Source: Singulisphaera sp. GP187 (lineage in GTDB: Bacteria > Planctomycetota > UBA1135 > UBA2386). Taken from it: a stretch of 34,167 nucleotides of DNA. Below, one piece after another: positions 16,478-26,200 of this stretch. Position 1 is the first letter of the stretch. Each line of letters starts with the position of its first letter. Under the pieces are notes generated by a model. It did not search any database, was not told the DNA's origin, and saw only the letters and a list, made by a program, of their open reading frames with translations. A program made the position numbers and the translations under genes. The stretch spans positions 1 through 34,167 of the forward strand of contig CAMBXM010000023.1 of assembly GCA_945871815.1 (NCBI GenBank), written 5' to 3'.

Positions 16478-19099
16478 CTACTTCACGACGAAGTTGACCA
16501 GCTTCTTCGGCACCACGATCTCCTTCACGATCGTCTTGCCTTCGAGGTGCTGCGCCACTGCAGCCTTCGCGGCCGCGACCATGGTGGCCTGGTCGGCATT
16601 GGTCGCTACGACCGCGCGGCCCCGAACCTTGCCGAGGATCTGGACGGCGATCTCGACCTCGTCGTCGACCAGCAGCTTGGCATCGAACGACGGCCACTTC
16701 GCATACGCCAGAAGCTCCGCCCCACCGAGGCGCTGCCAGAGCTCCTCCGCGAGATGCGGCGCAAACGGCGACAGGATCTGCACGAAGCGGAGCAACTGGC
16801 CGCGCGACAACGCGTCTGGTCGCTTGGTCGCCTCGTTGACGAAGATCATCATCGAGGAAATCGCGGTGTTGAACGCCATGCGACCGATATCGCCCTCGAC
16901 CTTGGCAATGCAGCGGTGCAGCGCCTTCTCGAGTTCTGGATCGCTGTCGCGGTCCTGATGCAGGTGCGCGTGAACCGCGCCGATCGCAAAGTCCTCGGGG
17001 ACGCACAGGCGCCAGACGCGACCGAGGAAGCGGTGCACGCCGGGCACGTCCTTGGGATTCCAGGGCTTGCTGTCGGCGAGCGGCCCCATGTACATCTCGT
17101 ACAGCCGCAGCGTGTCGGCGCCGTACTCGTTCACCACGTCATCGGGGTTGATGACGTTGCCGTAGCGCTTGCTCATCTTGGTGACGATGCGGGTGAGTTT
17201 CTCGCCGCTCTCGGCGTGCACGACCTCGTCGCCCTGCTCCTTCGTCAGCGCTGTCGGGACCACTGCGCCACGCGCGTCCTGGAACGCAAACGCCTGGATC
17301 ATGCCTTGGTTGTAGAGCTTCAAGAACGGCTCTTGGTGCCGCACCAGACCTTGGTCGTGCAACACCTTGGTCCAGAAGCGCGAGTAGAGCAGGTGGCCCA
17401 CGGCGTGCTCGGTGCCACCGACATAGAGATCGACCGGCAACCAGTAGTCACTCGCGGCGCGACTGCAGAACTCGCGTTCGTTGTGCGGATCGCAGAAACG
17501 CAAGAAGTACCAGCTCGACCCGGCCGCGCCGGGCATCGTGTTGATCTCACGCTGCGCCGGCCTTGCGCTCTGGTCCTTGGTCTCGACCCAGGCGCGGGCG
17601 CGGATCAGCGGCGACTCCGGCACGCCGCCGGGCTTGAAGTCGTCCATGTGCGGCAACAGAACGGGAAGTTGCGAGTCGGGCACGAGCTCGACGCCGTCCT
17701 TGGTGTGCAACACCGGGAACGGTTCGCCCCAGTAGCGCTGTCGACTGAACAACCAGTCGCGCAGGCGGTAGGTCACCTTCTGCACGCCGATCCCGCGCTG
17801 CTGCAAGTAGTCGATCACCGCACGCTTGGCTTCCGGCATCGACAAGCCGGCCAGCGCAACCTTGCCGTCGGCGCTGGTGCAATGCGCCGCGAACGGCACT
17901 TCGTCGGTGCAGCACTGGGCGCCGCTGGCGATGGCTGCATCCGTCGCCTCGTCTGCGGTCTGCGGCGCGAAGATGCCCGGAATCGCCAGCGCGAACTTCT
18001 TGGCGAAGGCAAAGTCACGCTCGTCGCCAGCAGGCACGGCCATGATCGCGCCGGTGCCATAGGTGACGATCACGTAGTCGGCGATCCAGATGGGGATGCG
18101 ACCGCGCGCGTCGCCGTCCAAGAACAGCGGGTTCTGCGCATAGGCGCCGGTGAACACGCCGGTCTTGTCCTTGCTGAGTTCGGTGCGCTCCAGCTCGCTT
18201 TTGGCCGCCGCTGCCCGCAAGTAGCCTTCGACCTGCGCCTTCTGCTGCGGCGTCGTGAGCGAAGCGACCAGAGGATGCTCAGGTGAGAGCACCATGAACG
18301 ACGCCCCGAACAGCGTGTCGGGCCGCGTCGTGAACACCCTCACCTTCGTGCCGACGTGGCCATGCACGAGGAAGTCGATCTCGGCCCCTTCACTCTTGCC
18401 GATCCACTCACGCTGCATCGCCTTCATCGCATCGGACCAGTCGACGCGATCGAGATCGGCGAGGAGGCGCTCGGCGTAGTCGGTGATCTTGAGCACCCAC
18501 TGACGCAGCGGCCGCCGCTCGCATGGATGGTCACCGCGCTCGCTCTTGCCGTTGATAACCTCGTCGTTGGCGAGGACCGTGCCGAGCGCTTCGCACCACC
18601 AAACCGGCGCATTCGACTCGTAGGCGAGTCCGCGGGCGTGGAGTTGCTTCCAGATCCACTGCGTCCACAGGAAGTACTTCGGGTCCGCTGTGCTGATCTC
18701 GCGATCCCAGTCGTAGCTGAAGCCGAGTCGCTGCAACTGGCGACGGAAGTTGTCGATGTTCTTCTTGGTCGCGACCGCCGGATGCGTGTTGGTCTGGATC
18801 GCATACTGCTCGGCCGGCAGACCGAACGCGTCCCAGCCCATGGGGTGGAGAACGTTGCAGCCCTTCTGCCGTTGGTAGCGCGCGACGATGTCGGTCGCGG
18901 TGTAGCCCTCGGGGTGGCCGACATGCAGCCCAGCACCCGACGGATACGGGAACATGTCGAGCACGTAGAACTTCGGCTTCTTGGGGTCGAAGTCGCGGTC
19001 GCCGGGGTTCGGCGTGCGGAACACCTTGCGCTCCTGCCAGAACTGCTGCCAACGCGGTTCGATCGCAGCGGGGTCGTAGGTCTGTTTCTGCTCGTCCAT
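16478..19099 (-). CDS. leuS: Leucyl-tRNA synthetase
   Basis: This 873-residue class I aminoacyl-tRNA synthetase charges tRNA-Leu in the cytosol. The HIGH motif lies in PYPSGAGLHVGHPEGY (51-66, HVGH 59-62). The KMSKS motif appears as KMSKRYGN (641-648). Between them is the CP1 editing domain with family-typical stretches such as RVFTTRPDTLFGASFMVLSP. The C-terminal part holds the anticodon-binding helical domain (SPFAPHLAEELWQRLG) and the final small domain ending KLVNFVVK. The length matches bacterial LeuRS (about 860). ATG at 19099 was chosen; the frame extends to a TTG at 19153 but homology begins here. An intrinsic terminator follows. Confidence 0.97.
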   Translation of the reverse strand: MDEQKQTYDPAAIEPRWQQFWQERKVFRTPNPGDRDFDPKKPKFYVLDMFPYPSGAGLHVGHPEGYTATDIVARYQRQKGCNVLHPMGWDAFGLPAEQYAIQTNTHPAVATKKNIDNFRRQLQRLGFSYDWDREISTADPKYFLWTQWIWKQLHARGLAYESNAPVWWCEALGTVLANDEVINGKSERGDHPCERRPLRQWVLKITDYAERLLADLDRVDWSDAMKAMQREWIGKSEGAEIDFLVHGHVGTKVRVFTTRPDTLFGASFMVLSPEHPLVASLTTPQQKAQVEGYLRAAAAKSELERTELSKDKTGVFTGAYAQNPLFLDGDARGRIPIWIADYVIVTYGTGAIMAVPAGDERDFAFAKKFALAIPGIFAPQTADEATDAAIASGAQCCTDEVPFAAHCTSADGKVALAGLSMPEAKRAVIDYLQQRGIGVQKVTYRLRDWLFSRQRYWGEPFPVLHTKDGVELVPDSQLPVLLPHMDDFKPGGVPESPLIRARAWVETKDQSARPAQREINTMPGAAGSSWYFLRFCDPHNEREFCSRAASDYWLPVDLYVGGTEHAVGHLLYSRFWTKVLHDQGLVRHQEPFLKLYNQGMIQAFAFQDARGAVVPTALTKEQGDEVVHAESGEKLTRIVTKMSKRYGNVINPDDVVNEYGADTLRLYEMYMGPLADSKPWNPKDVPGVHRFLGRVWRLCVPEDFAIGAVHAHLHQDRDSDPELEKALHRCIAKVEGDIGRMAFNTAISSMMIFVNEATKRPDALSRGQLLRFVQILSPFAPHLAEELWQRLGGAELLAYAKWPSFDAKLLVDDEVEIAVQILGKVRGRAVVATNADQATMVAAAKAAVAQHLEGKTIVKEIVVPKKLVNFVVK

Positions 19100-19256
19100 G
19101 GGTCTTCTGTCAGGGCTCGATCGAGTCCGGGGGGCAAACAGTATGCAGGCCAACCGCGCGGATTTCGCCGTCAGGACCTACGGCGCAGCAGCGCTTCCCC
19201 CTCGTGCATCAGTCCACTTCGGACCCCCGCCCACAAACAACCACTCGCAACGAATC

Positions 19257-19730
19257 ATGAAGACCGTGCTGTCCCTCGCTCTCCTGTCCGCCCTCGCCCT
19301 GCCGCTGTGCGCACAGCGCTACGAGATCGGCATCGCCAAGGTGCCGATCGCGATCCCCCAGGCGCCGCCCGTGGAGCCGCTGCCGCCAAAGCAGGTCGAG
19401 CCGCCGGTGGCGCTGCAGGCGGACCTGAGCCTGCGGCGGCAGGGCGACCTGTTCGCCAAGCTGCAGGTGACCCCGATCGATACGCCGTTCGTCGGCGTCT
19501 TGATTGCGGCGCTCGATGGCGGGACGGTGCAGTTGCCCCAGCTGCCGCCGCTGTTGAAGGCCGATCTGGTGGTCGCCACGGGCGTCGACATCGGCGGCCT
19601 CGTCTTCCGGCTCGGCCCGGCGATGTTTGGCTTTGACGTCTTCGTCCAGGGCATCGCGCTGACCGAGAAGGAAATCGCGGCTTCGAAGCCAGAACGGCTC
19701 GCCGGAACCTACCAACCGGCCCACCTCTGA
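19257..19730 (+). CDS. Secreted small protein of unknown function
   Basis: This 157-residue protein has a clear signal peptide (MKTVLSLALLSALALPLC, cleavage near CAQ). A Pro-rich linker follows at about residues 27-55, then a region of alternating hydrophobic residues that looks like beta strands (FVGVLIAALDG, KADLVVATGVDIGGLVF). I recognise no family. The Cys at the signal end does not fit a standard lipobox well, so a soluble exported form is more likely than a lipoprotein. The ATG at 19257 was preferred to an in-frame ATG at 19098 because it gives the signal peptide and avoids overlap with the leuS start. It is divergent from leuS. Confidence 0.7.
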   Translation: MKTVLSLALLSALALPLCAQRYEIGIAKVPIAIPQAPPVEPLPPKQVEPPVALQADLSLRRQGDLFAKLQVTPIDTPFVGVLIAALDGGTVQLPQLPPLLKADLVVATGVDIGGLVFRLGPAMFGFDVFVQGIALTEKEIAASKPERLAGTYQPAHL

Positions 19731-19820
19731 GGCCGAGGGCAAATCCCCGCGCGCCGGACTGTCGCGGCGTGCGGACTGCCGGCCTATCCTGCGCGGACTC
19801 AACCGAGATCCAGTCCTCGC

Positions 19821-21680
19821 ATGCGCCACTTCCCGATCGTTGGCCTCCTGCTCGCCGCCCTCTGCGCGAGCCCCGCCGTCCGAGCCCAGGACGCGACCGT
19901 TGCGAACGCAACCCACGAGATCCAGGACGGCCAGTTGGCGGCAAATGAGGCCTTCGCCAACCGCCGCGAGTGGATCCGCGAGTTCCTGTTCGTGGAGACG
20001 CCGTTCGACACCGATGGCGACGGCAAGCAAGACCGCATGCACGTCGACGTGACGCGACCATCGCAGACGAAGTCCCAGGGGCTGAAGGTGCCGGTGATCT
20101 ACGAGACCAGCCCGTACTTCGCGGGCAACGGCCCGATGGACACGAGCTACTACTGGGACGTGAAGCACGACCTCGGCGAGCAGCCGAAGCAGCGCGCGAC
20201 GATGGCGCCGATCGGCTTTGGCAAGAAGCCGGGCATGATCGCCAACAACGACCCGCTGACCGCTCGCTGGTTGCCACGCGGCCTCGCGGTCGTGCACTCA
20301 TGTTCGCCAGGAACTGGTTGGTCGCAAGGTTGCCCGACAATCGGGGGCGACAACGAAGCGCAAGCACCGAAGGCGGTGATCGACTGGCTCTGCGGTCGCG
20401 CCAAGGGTTTTACGACGCGCGACGGCAACGAGGAGATCAAGGCCGATTGGTGTACCGGCAAGGTGGCGATGATCGGCACCTCGTACAACGGCACGCTGCC
20501 GGTCGCCGCAGCGACGACCGGTGTCGAAGGACTCGTGGCCATCATCCCGGTCGCCCCCGCGACCTCGTGGTATCGCTACTACCGCAGCAATGGCCTGGTG
20601 CGCAGTCCCGGTGGATATCTCGGCGAGGACGTCGACGTGCTCTTCGACTTCATCGCCAGCGGCGACCCGAAGAAGCGCGACTGGTGCATCGAGCACGTTC
20701 GCGACGCGGACCTCGCCAAGAACGCGGACCGCATCACCGGCGACTACAGCGACTGGTGGGCCGCTCGTGACTACCTCGAGAAGCTCTCTGACTACAAGGC
20801 GGCAACGCTCGTTGCCCATGGCTTCAACGACTGGAACGTCATGCCCGAGCAGACGGTCCTCTTCTACGCCGCGCTGAAGCAGAAAGGCGTGCCATGCATG
20901 GCCTACTTTCACCAGTCGGCGCATGGCGGCGATCCACCGTTCGCGATGGTCAACCGCTGGTTCACGCGCTTCTTGTTCGATGTCGACAACGGCATCGAAA
21001 CGGACCCGAAGGCCTGGATCGTGCGCGAGAGCGACAAGAATGGCTCGCCAACGGCCTACGCGGACTACCCGAACCCTGAGGCGGCGCCCGTGACGCTGCA
21101 CCTCGGCAAAGGTGGCAACGCGACGGGCGCCTTGCTGCTGGTGAAACAAAGTGGCCAGGGCTCCGAAACCCTGGTCGACGACGTCGAACTGGCTGGCGGT
21201 GCACTCGCCAGCGAGGAGAAGTCCGAGCACCGCCTGCTGTTCGCGCTGCCTGCATTCACGGCCCCGGTCCATGTCTCCGGCACCGCGCGCATCACGATCA
21301 AGCTGGCCTGCGATCAGCCCGCGACCAACCTGTCGGTGTGGCTGGTGTCGCTGCCGTGGACCGACTCGCGCCGCATCACGGACGACCTCATCACCCGTGG
21401 CTGGGCGGACCCGCAGAACGCGAAGTCGATCCGGGCTGGCGAACCGCTGATCAAGGGCAAGTCTTACGAGCTGTCGTTCGATCTCAACCCGGACGACCAA
21501 GTGATTGCGACCGGCGAACAGCTCGGGCTGATGATCTTCGCCAGCGATCGCGAGTTCACACTCTGGCCAAAGCCCGGCGCGAAGGTCACCATCGATCTCG
21601 ATGCGACGACACTGACGCTGCCTGTGGTCGGCGGAGTCGAGTCGCTGAAGGCCGCGCTCGCCGCATCGACAGCTAAGTGA
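19821..21680 (+). CDS. S15-family Xaa-Pro dipeptidyl-peptidase (CocE/NonD-type hydrolase), exported
   Basis: This 619-residue serine hydrolase has a signal peptide (MRHFPIVGLLLAALCASPAV, cleavage near RAQ). It has the alpha/beta-hydrolase core of peptidase family S15, which removes Xaa-Pro dipeptides from peptide N-termini; related CocE-type enzymes are esterases. The nucleophile lies in GTSYNGTLP (Ser221), the acid in HGFNDWNVMP (Asp337) and the base in HQSAHGGDP (His368). The spacing of 116 and 31 residues matches PepX enzymes. The C-terminal third (about 400-615) fits the jelly-roll PepX_C domain. The export signal suggests periplasmic or extracellular peptide breakdown. Substrate choice between peptide and ester cannot be settled here. 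Confidence 0.88.
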   Translation: MRHFPIVGLLLAALCASPAVRAQDATVANATHEIQDGQLAANEAFANRREWIREFLFVETPFDTDGDGKQDRMHVDVTRPSQTKSQGLKVPVIYETSPYFAGNGPMDTSYYWDVKHDLGEQPKQRATMAPIGFGKKPGMIANNDPLTARWLPRGLAVVHSCSPGTGWSQGCPTIGGDNEAQAPKAVIDWLCGRAKGFTTRDGNEEIKADWCTGKVAMIGTSYNGTLPVAAATTGVEGLVAIIPVAPATSWYRYYRSNGLVRSPGGYLGEDVDVLFDFIASGDPKKRDWCIEHVRDADLAKNADRITGDYSDWWAARDYLEKLSDYKAATLVAHGFNDWNVMPEQTVLFYAALKQKGVPCMAYFHQSAHGGDPPFAMVNRWFTRFLFDVDNGIETDPKAWIVRESDKNGSPTAYADYPNPEAAPVTLHLGKGGNATGALLLVKQSGQGSETLVDDVELAGGALASEEKSEHRLLFALPAFTAPVHVSGTARITIKLACDQPATNLSVWLVSLPWTDSRRITDDLITRGWADPQNAKSIRAGEPLIKGKSYELSFDLNPDDQVIATGEQLGLMIFASDREFTLWPKPGAKVTIDLDATTLTLPVVGGVESLKAALAASTAK

Positions 21681-21821
21681 GGCCCCAGTCGCGATCGCCG
21701 CAACGGCGGCGAGAGCGACAGAGCCGCCGCTACTTCGCGCCTTGATCCACGAGCAAGCTAAGCCTACGCTGCCGCCCAACTTATCGTTGCCACAACCATC
21801 AGCATCACGACTGTTTCCGCC

Positions 21822-22892
21822 ATGACCGACCTGTTCACCCCGATCTCCCTCGGCACGCTTCGACTGCAAAACCGCATTTGGATGGCTCCCCTAACGCGCA
21901 GTCGCGCCGACGCCGACCACGTCCCGAACGCCCTGATGGCGGAGTACTACTCGCAGCGCGCCACGGGTGGCCTCCTGATCGCCGAGGCGACGATGGCTTC
22001 ACCCGGCAACTCAGCGTTCTGGCGCGAACCGGCAATCCACAGCGACGCACACGTGCAAGGCTGGAAACTCGTGACCTCCGCCGTCCACCGCGCCGGCGGC
22101 CACATCTTCTTGCAGGTGTGGCACGGTGGCCGCGCGACGCATTCGCTCCTGAACGACGGTCAACAGCCGGTCGGTCCGAGCGCGCTCGCCATCACCGATT
22201 CGCAGACGCACACGCCGCAAGGCAAGAAGCCGTACGAAGTACCGAGAGTGCTCGGCGAGGACGAGATTCCTGGCATCGTCGCCGGATTCCGCCGCGCCTT
22301 CGCGAATGCCAAGGCCGCAGGCTTCGACGGTGTCGAGGTGCACGCTGCCAACGGCTACCTGATCGACCAGTTCTTGCGGGACGGCAGCAACCAACGCGCC
22401 GGTCGCTACGGCGGCACGAAGGAGAACCGCGCCCGCTTGCTGATGGAGGTCGTCGGCGAAGCCACGGCCGAGTGGGGACCGCATCGTGTCGGCGTTCGGC
22501 TATCGCCACTCAATAGCTACAACAGCATGATGGACAGCGACCCGATCGGTCTCGCGACGTTCGTCGCCGGCGCCCTCAACGACTACCCTCTCGCCTACGT
22601 GCACTTGATGCGCGCCGACTTCTTCGGCAAGCAGAAAGGTGACCTGCTGACGCCGGTGCGTCGCGCCTATCGCGGCGTGCTCGTCGGCAACATGGGATAC
22701 ACGCCGGACGAGGCCAATGCGGCCATCGATCAGGGCGGACTCGACGCCGTCGCGTTCGGAACGTCGTTCCTCGCCAACCCGGATCTGCCGGCGCGCATCC
22801 GCGCCAAGGCGCCGCTGAATCCGCCTGACCCGAAGACTTTCTACACCCAAGGGGCGGCGGGCTACACCGACTACCCGACGATGGCTCGGTGA
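21822..22892 (+). CDS. Old Yellow Enzyme-family alkene reductase
   Basis: This 356-residue FMN-dependent (beta/alpha)8-barrel reductase resembles NemA and other classical OYEs, which reduce activated C=C bonds or nitro groups with NAD(P)H. Visible signatures are PLTRSRA (24-29 region, Thr25 near flavin), LQVWHGG (Gln98) and the substrate-binding HAANGYLIDQFLRDGSN (His174 and Asn177, proton donor Tyr179). Next come the RYGG element, the phosphate-binding VLVGNMGYTPDEA and VAFGTSFLANPDLPAR. No N-terminal signal is present, so it is cytosolic, unlike its neighbours. Family members are hard to assign to one substrate. An upstream TTGATC and TACGCT pair around 21741-21770 could be a promoter. Confidence 0.92.
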   Translation: MTDLFTPISLGTLRLQNRIWMAPLTRSRADADHVPNALMAEYYSQRATGGLLIAEATMASPGNSAFWREPAIHSDAHVQGWKLVTSAVHRAGGHIFLQVWHGGRATHSLLNDGQQPVGPSALAITDSQTHTPQGKKPYEVPRVLGEDEIPGIVAGFRRAFANAKAAGFDGVEVHAANGYLIDQFLRDGSNQRAGRYGGTKENRARLLMEVVGEATAEWGPHRVGVRLSPLNSYNSMMDSDPIGLATFVAGALNDYPLAYVHLMRADFFGKQKGDLLTPVRRAYRGVLVGNMGYTPDEANAAIDQGGLDAVAFGTSFLANPDLPARIRAKAPLNPPDPKTFYTQGAAGYTDYPTMAR

Positions 22893-22952
22893 CGGCGGGC
22901 GACCGTGCGGCATGATGTTCGGTAGCGAGCCCCCGCTCGCCCAGAGGAACGC

Positions 22953-24965
22953 ATGAAACCACTCGCAATCCCGTGCCGTCATCAGTGTCCGCGCTCCGTG
23001 CTGTCGCTGCTGGCAATTGCAGTCAGCGCCGTCGGCGCCGGCGCTCAGGTCCACGTCCAGGGGCCGAGTTCCTCGCGCGCACCCTACCTCGTGGCGAACG
23101 CGCCGCCTTTGGTCGTGACCAACGTGACGTCGATCGCAACTGCGACCGACCTCGTGCAGCGAACGGGTGCGGCAACCGGAGTGACCTACGAGATCGGCGG
23201 CACACCCGACGGCCTCGGGGCCTACGACAATGGCGACGGCACGTTCACGCTGCTGTGCAACCACGAGCACTCGACCACCGCCGGGGTCGTTCGCCGCCAT
23301 GGCGCCCGCGGCGCCTATGTGTCCGAACTGATCATCGACAAGACCACGTTGGGTGTGGTGTCGGGTGAAGACCTGATCGTTCGCGTCATCGACGGCGCCG
23401 GCGTCGTCCATGATGCCTTGACCGGCAACGGTCTCGCCATCAACCGCCCGTGCTCCGCCGATCTCGCGCCCATCACTGCGTTCTTCGACGCCGCAAGCGG
23501 ACTCGGCACTCCGGATCGCATCTTCATGAATGGCGAGGAAGGCGGCCCTACCGGCTATGCGTTCGCGAACATTGCGACCGGCATCGACAAGGGCACCACA
23601 TACATCCTGCCAGGCTTCAACCTCTCGACCAATGGCTCGGGCCTAACCGGCGTCGGCGCGTTCGAGAACCTGCTGGCCAACCCCTTCGCGCAGCCGCGGA
23701 CCATCGTCATCGGTACCAATGATGGTGGCTCTGGCATCATGGCGCAGTCGATCGCGGTCTACGTGGGCCAGAAGAGTGTGGCCGGCACGGTGGTCGATCG
23801 CGCTGGCCTCACTGGCGGCACGCTGTCCTTCGTACGCGTCGGTGCCATCGCCAGCGAGATTGCCAACACCACCACTCGCACAACCACAATCGCGAGCGGC
23901 ATGCGATTCTCGCTCAGCGCATTGTCTTCGACTGCCTTCTCACGCCCAGAAGACGGCCATTGGAACCCAGCCAATCCCCGCGAGTTCTACTTCGCCACCA
24001 CGGATCGCCTGGACACCGTGACCAACACCGGCAGCAACCGGACGATCGGCGCGACCGGCACCACCCAGACCGGCATGTCGCGACTGTGGCGCCTGCGGTT
24101 TGAAGACTTGACCAACCCTGCACTCGGCGGCGTGATCGATCTCCTGATCGATGGCAGCAAGAACCAGCAGAAGGTCCAGATGCTCGACAACCTGACCGCG
24201 ACCGCGGATGGCCGCGTCTACCTGCAGGAGGATCCAGGCTCGACGACGTATCTCGGCAAGGTCTGGATGTACGACCTCGCAACCGATGCCCTGATCCCAT
24301 TGCTCAAGTTCGATCCCGCGCTCTGGGGCGAACTCGCCGTCAACGGCGGCACGCCGGGTGCGATCGCGCCGCACAGTGACAGCAAGGAGAGCTCGGGACT
24401 CTGCGACGTCAGCGGCATCGTGCCGGCAGGACCTGGCGAGACCGTGCTCCTGTTGACGGCGCAGGACCACACGACCAATGCGGCGCTCGCCACTACCTCG
24501 TCCGTTCAAGGCGGCCAGCTGCTGATCCTACGACTGCGTGCGGGAGCGGAGGCCGTGGCCTTTGGAGCCGGCTGCGGGACCCCGGTGCTCACGCTGCAGC
24601 CGGTTGCCACCGCCCTCCCGCGCCTCGGAGCAGTAGCCGTGTCGACCGTCACCAACGTGCCTGCAGGGCGCAGCGCAGTGATGGCGATCGGGCTGTCTGA
24701 CAGCATCGCCAACGGCATCCCGCTGCCACTCCCGCTCGATGCCTTGGGCATGCCCACCTGCGTGCTCTACCACGACGCGGCGATCACGTCGTTTTCGCTG
24801 TGCACGACGATCGGACCCGGAGTCGGGCAGTACTCGCTGGCGATCCCCAATGATCCTGTCTTCGTCGGGCTGCCGGTGTTCTTGCAGGCTTGGGCCCACG
24901 ACAACGCCGCGAATGCATTCGGGCTCGTGCTCAGCAACGGCGTGCGCTACCGCATCGGCGTGTGA
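22953..24965 (+). CDS. Exported PhoX/DUF839-like protein with C-terminal planctomycete module
   Basis: This 670-residue protein has a signal peptide (about residues 1-31, cleavage near GAQ). It resembles the PhoX/DUF839 beta-propeller family, which includes Ca/Fe-dependent alkaline phosphatases. Matches include the NHEH motif (103-106), a Gly/Glu stretch FMNGEEGGPT (191-200) and the RPED motif (331-334) in RPEDGHWNPANPREFYF. Whether all metal ligands are present cannot be judged by eye, so enzymatic activity is uncertain. Residues from about 535 form a separate C-terminal beta module beginning FGAGCGTP and repeating short hydrophobic strands, typical of exported proteins in some planctomycetes. 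The start has AGAGGA just upstream. It converges with the next gene, 25 bases apart. Confidence 0.75.
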   Translation: MKPLAIPCRHQCPRSVLSLLAIAVSAVGAGAQVHVQGPSSSRAPYLVANAPPLVVTNVTSIATATDLVQRTGAATGVTYEIGGTPDGLGAYDNGDGTFTLLCNHEHSTTAGVVRRHGARGAYVSELIIDKTTLGVVSGEDLIVRVIDGAGVVHDALTGNGLAINRPCSADLAPITAFFDAASGLGTPDRIFMNGEEGGPTGYAFANIATGIDKGTTYILPGFNLSTNGSGLTGVGAFENLLANPFAQPRTIVIGTNDGGSGIMAQSIAVYVGQKSVAGTVVDRAGLTGGTLSFVRVGAIASEIANTTTRTTTIASGMRFSLSALSSTAFSRPEDGHWNPANPREFYFATTDRLDTVTNTGSNRTIGATGTTQTGMSRLWRLRFEDLTNPALGGVIDLLIDGSKNQQKVQMLDNLTATADGRVYLQEDPGSTTYLGKVWMYDLATDALIPLLKFDPALWGELAVNGGTPGAIAPHSDSKESSGLCDVSGIVPAGPGETVLLLTAQDHTTNAALATTSSVQGGQLLILRLRAGAEAVAFGAGCGTPVLTLQPVATALPRLGAVAVSTVTNVPAGRSAVMAIGLSDSIANGIPLPLPLDALGMPTCVLYHDAAITSFSLCTTIGPGVGQYSLAIPNDPVFVGLPVFLQAWAHDNAANAFGLVLSNGVRYRIGV

Positions 24966-24990
24966 TCACGGCGACAACGACCGCGCCGCG

Positions 24991-26052
24991 TCACTGCCGA
25001 GGACGCGGGCGGTCCCCGACGACGTGCCAGTTCCAGCGCCAGCTCTCGCTGGCATCGGCCTCGGCTAGCTGAATCGTCTGCATCATCGCCTTCGCGTCCT
25101 CGTTCTTCGGATCGAACTTGAGGATGCGGTTCGTCCAATCGAGTGCGCCCTTGAAGTCGCTTTGCACCGTCAACATGTTGGCGGCGTGCAGTGCGGAGCG
25201 GATGCCGTTGTCGTGGATGCGCGAAGCCAGTTCGCTGGCTTCGCTGGCGAGCTCGGCGTCGGTCTCGAGTTGCTTGGTCAGGTCTTCGAGCCCCTTCCAC
25301 CCTGACTTGTAGGCCTCGATCGACTGCTCACACATCTTGGCGGACTGCGAGGTGTTGCGCGACTTCGCGAAAGCTTGGCTCTGCAGCTTGTCGCCTTGCG
25401 CAACCTTGTCGCGGATTGGCTTCAGCTTGCGCTGCAGGCTCTCGCGGGCCTTGCTGTCGAGTTTTTGCTGCCGCGCTGTTTCTTTTGCATCGCTGGCGGC
25501 GAGTTCGAGGGCCTCGACTGCGGTCGACAGGGCGGCGAGCTGTTCGTCGGTCCGCTGGTCAGAGAGGCGCGAGGTCAGGATGCCCAGAGCGCGCTGCGCC
25601 GACTTGACGTCCTTCTGCGCAATCGCCTCCTTGCACTTGGCCTCGACGATGTCTGCACCCCACGTGCGGACGGCGCCAACGTTCGCGGCCTCGTCCAGCG
25701 TGCCCTTGGCGAGACCGATCGCCGCGCGAGCCTGCGTGCCGGCCTGTGGCAACAAGCCCATCGTCGCTGCCTTCTTCGCGAGCGCGAAGTGCTGCGCGAA
25801 CGACTTCGGCGCCGTGACCGCAGCCTCGAATGCGAAGGCCGACTCGGGCGTGAAGTCGGTCAGGCGGCGCGTCGTCGTCATCTCGCCGCCGAGCACGAAC
25901 ACCTTGTAGCGAACCTTGTCGCCATCGAGCGACAGCGGCTGCACCTGCTCTTGCCGACCATCGACGGTCACGAGGTAGAGCTTTGGGAGGTCTTGCGCGG
26001 TCAGACGACCCGTCGGGCAGAGCAGGAACAGCGAGAGCGCGAGGTACTTCAT
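24991..26052 (-). CDS. Secreted alpha-helical protein of unknown function
   Basis: This 353-residue protein has a signal peptide (MKYLALSLFLLCPTG, cleavage near TAQ). A small beta region at about residues 25-70 (LYLVTVDGRQEQ, KVRYKVFVLGGEMTTTRRL) is followed by a long helical body rich in Ala, Lys, Glu and Gln. The end (NMLTVQSDFKGALDWTNRI with LKFDPKNEDAKAMM) looks like a TPR-type repeat. No catalytic motif is seen. A protein-binding role at the cell surface or periplasm is plausible but not shown. It is transcribed divergently from the pyrophosphatase gene. Confidence 0.65.
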   Translation of the reverse strand: MKYLALSLFLLCPTGRLTAQDLPKLYLVTVDGRQEQVQPLSLDGDKVRYKVFVLGGEMTTTRRLTDFTPESAFAFEAAVTAPKSFAQHFALAKKAATMGLLPQAGTQARAAIGLAKGTLDEAANVGAVRTWGADIVEAKCKEAIAQKDVKSAQRALGILTSRLSDQRTDEQLAALSTAVEALELAASDAKETARQQKLDSKARESLQRKLKPIRDKVAQGDKLQSQAFAKSRNTSQSAKMCEQSIEAYKSGWKGLEDLTKQLETDAELASEASELASRIHDNGIRSALHAANMLTVQSDFKGALDWTNRILKFDPKNEDAKAMMQTIQLAEADASESWRWNWHVVGDRPRPRQ

Positions 26053-26200
26053 AGCTTGCAGAGCCGTGGAATGGGCGGCGCCGCCACCTGAGCAGCCCGC
26101 GGACGCCCGATCCTACAGACCCAAAGCCGCGCTGCCACTGCGCATCCAGACTCTGCCGGGGTGCGGACGATAGAACACCGCGGCGCCGCCGCACACACAC

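Noticed and set aside
16349..18286. Long plus-strand open frame opposite leuS
   Set aside because: leuS is certain here, and the frame is an antisense by-product.
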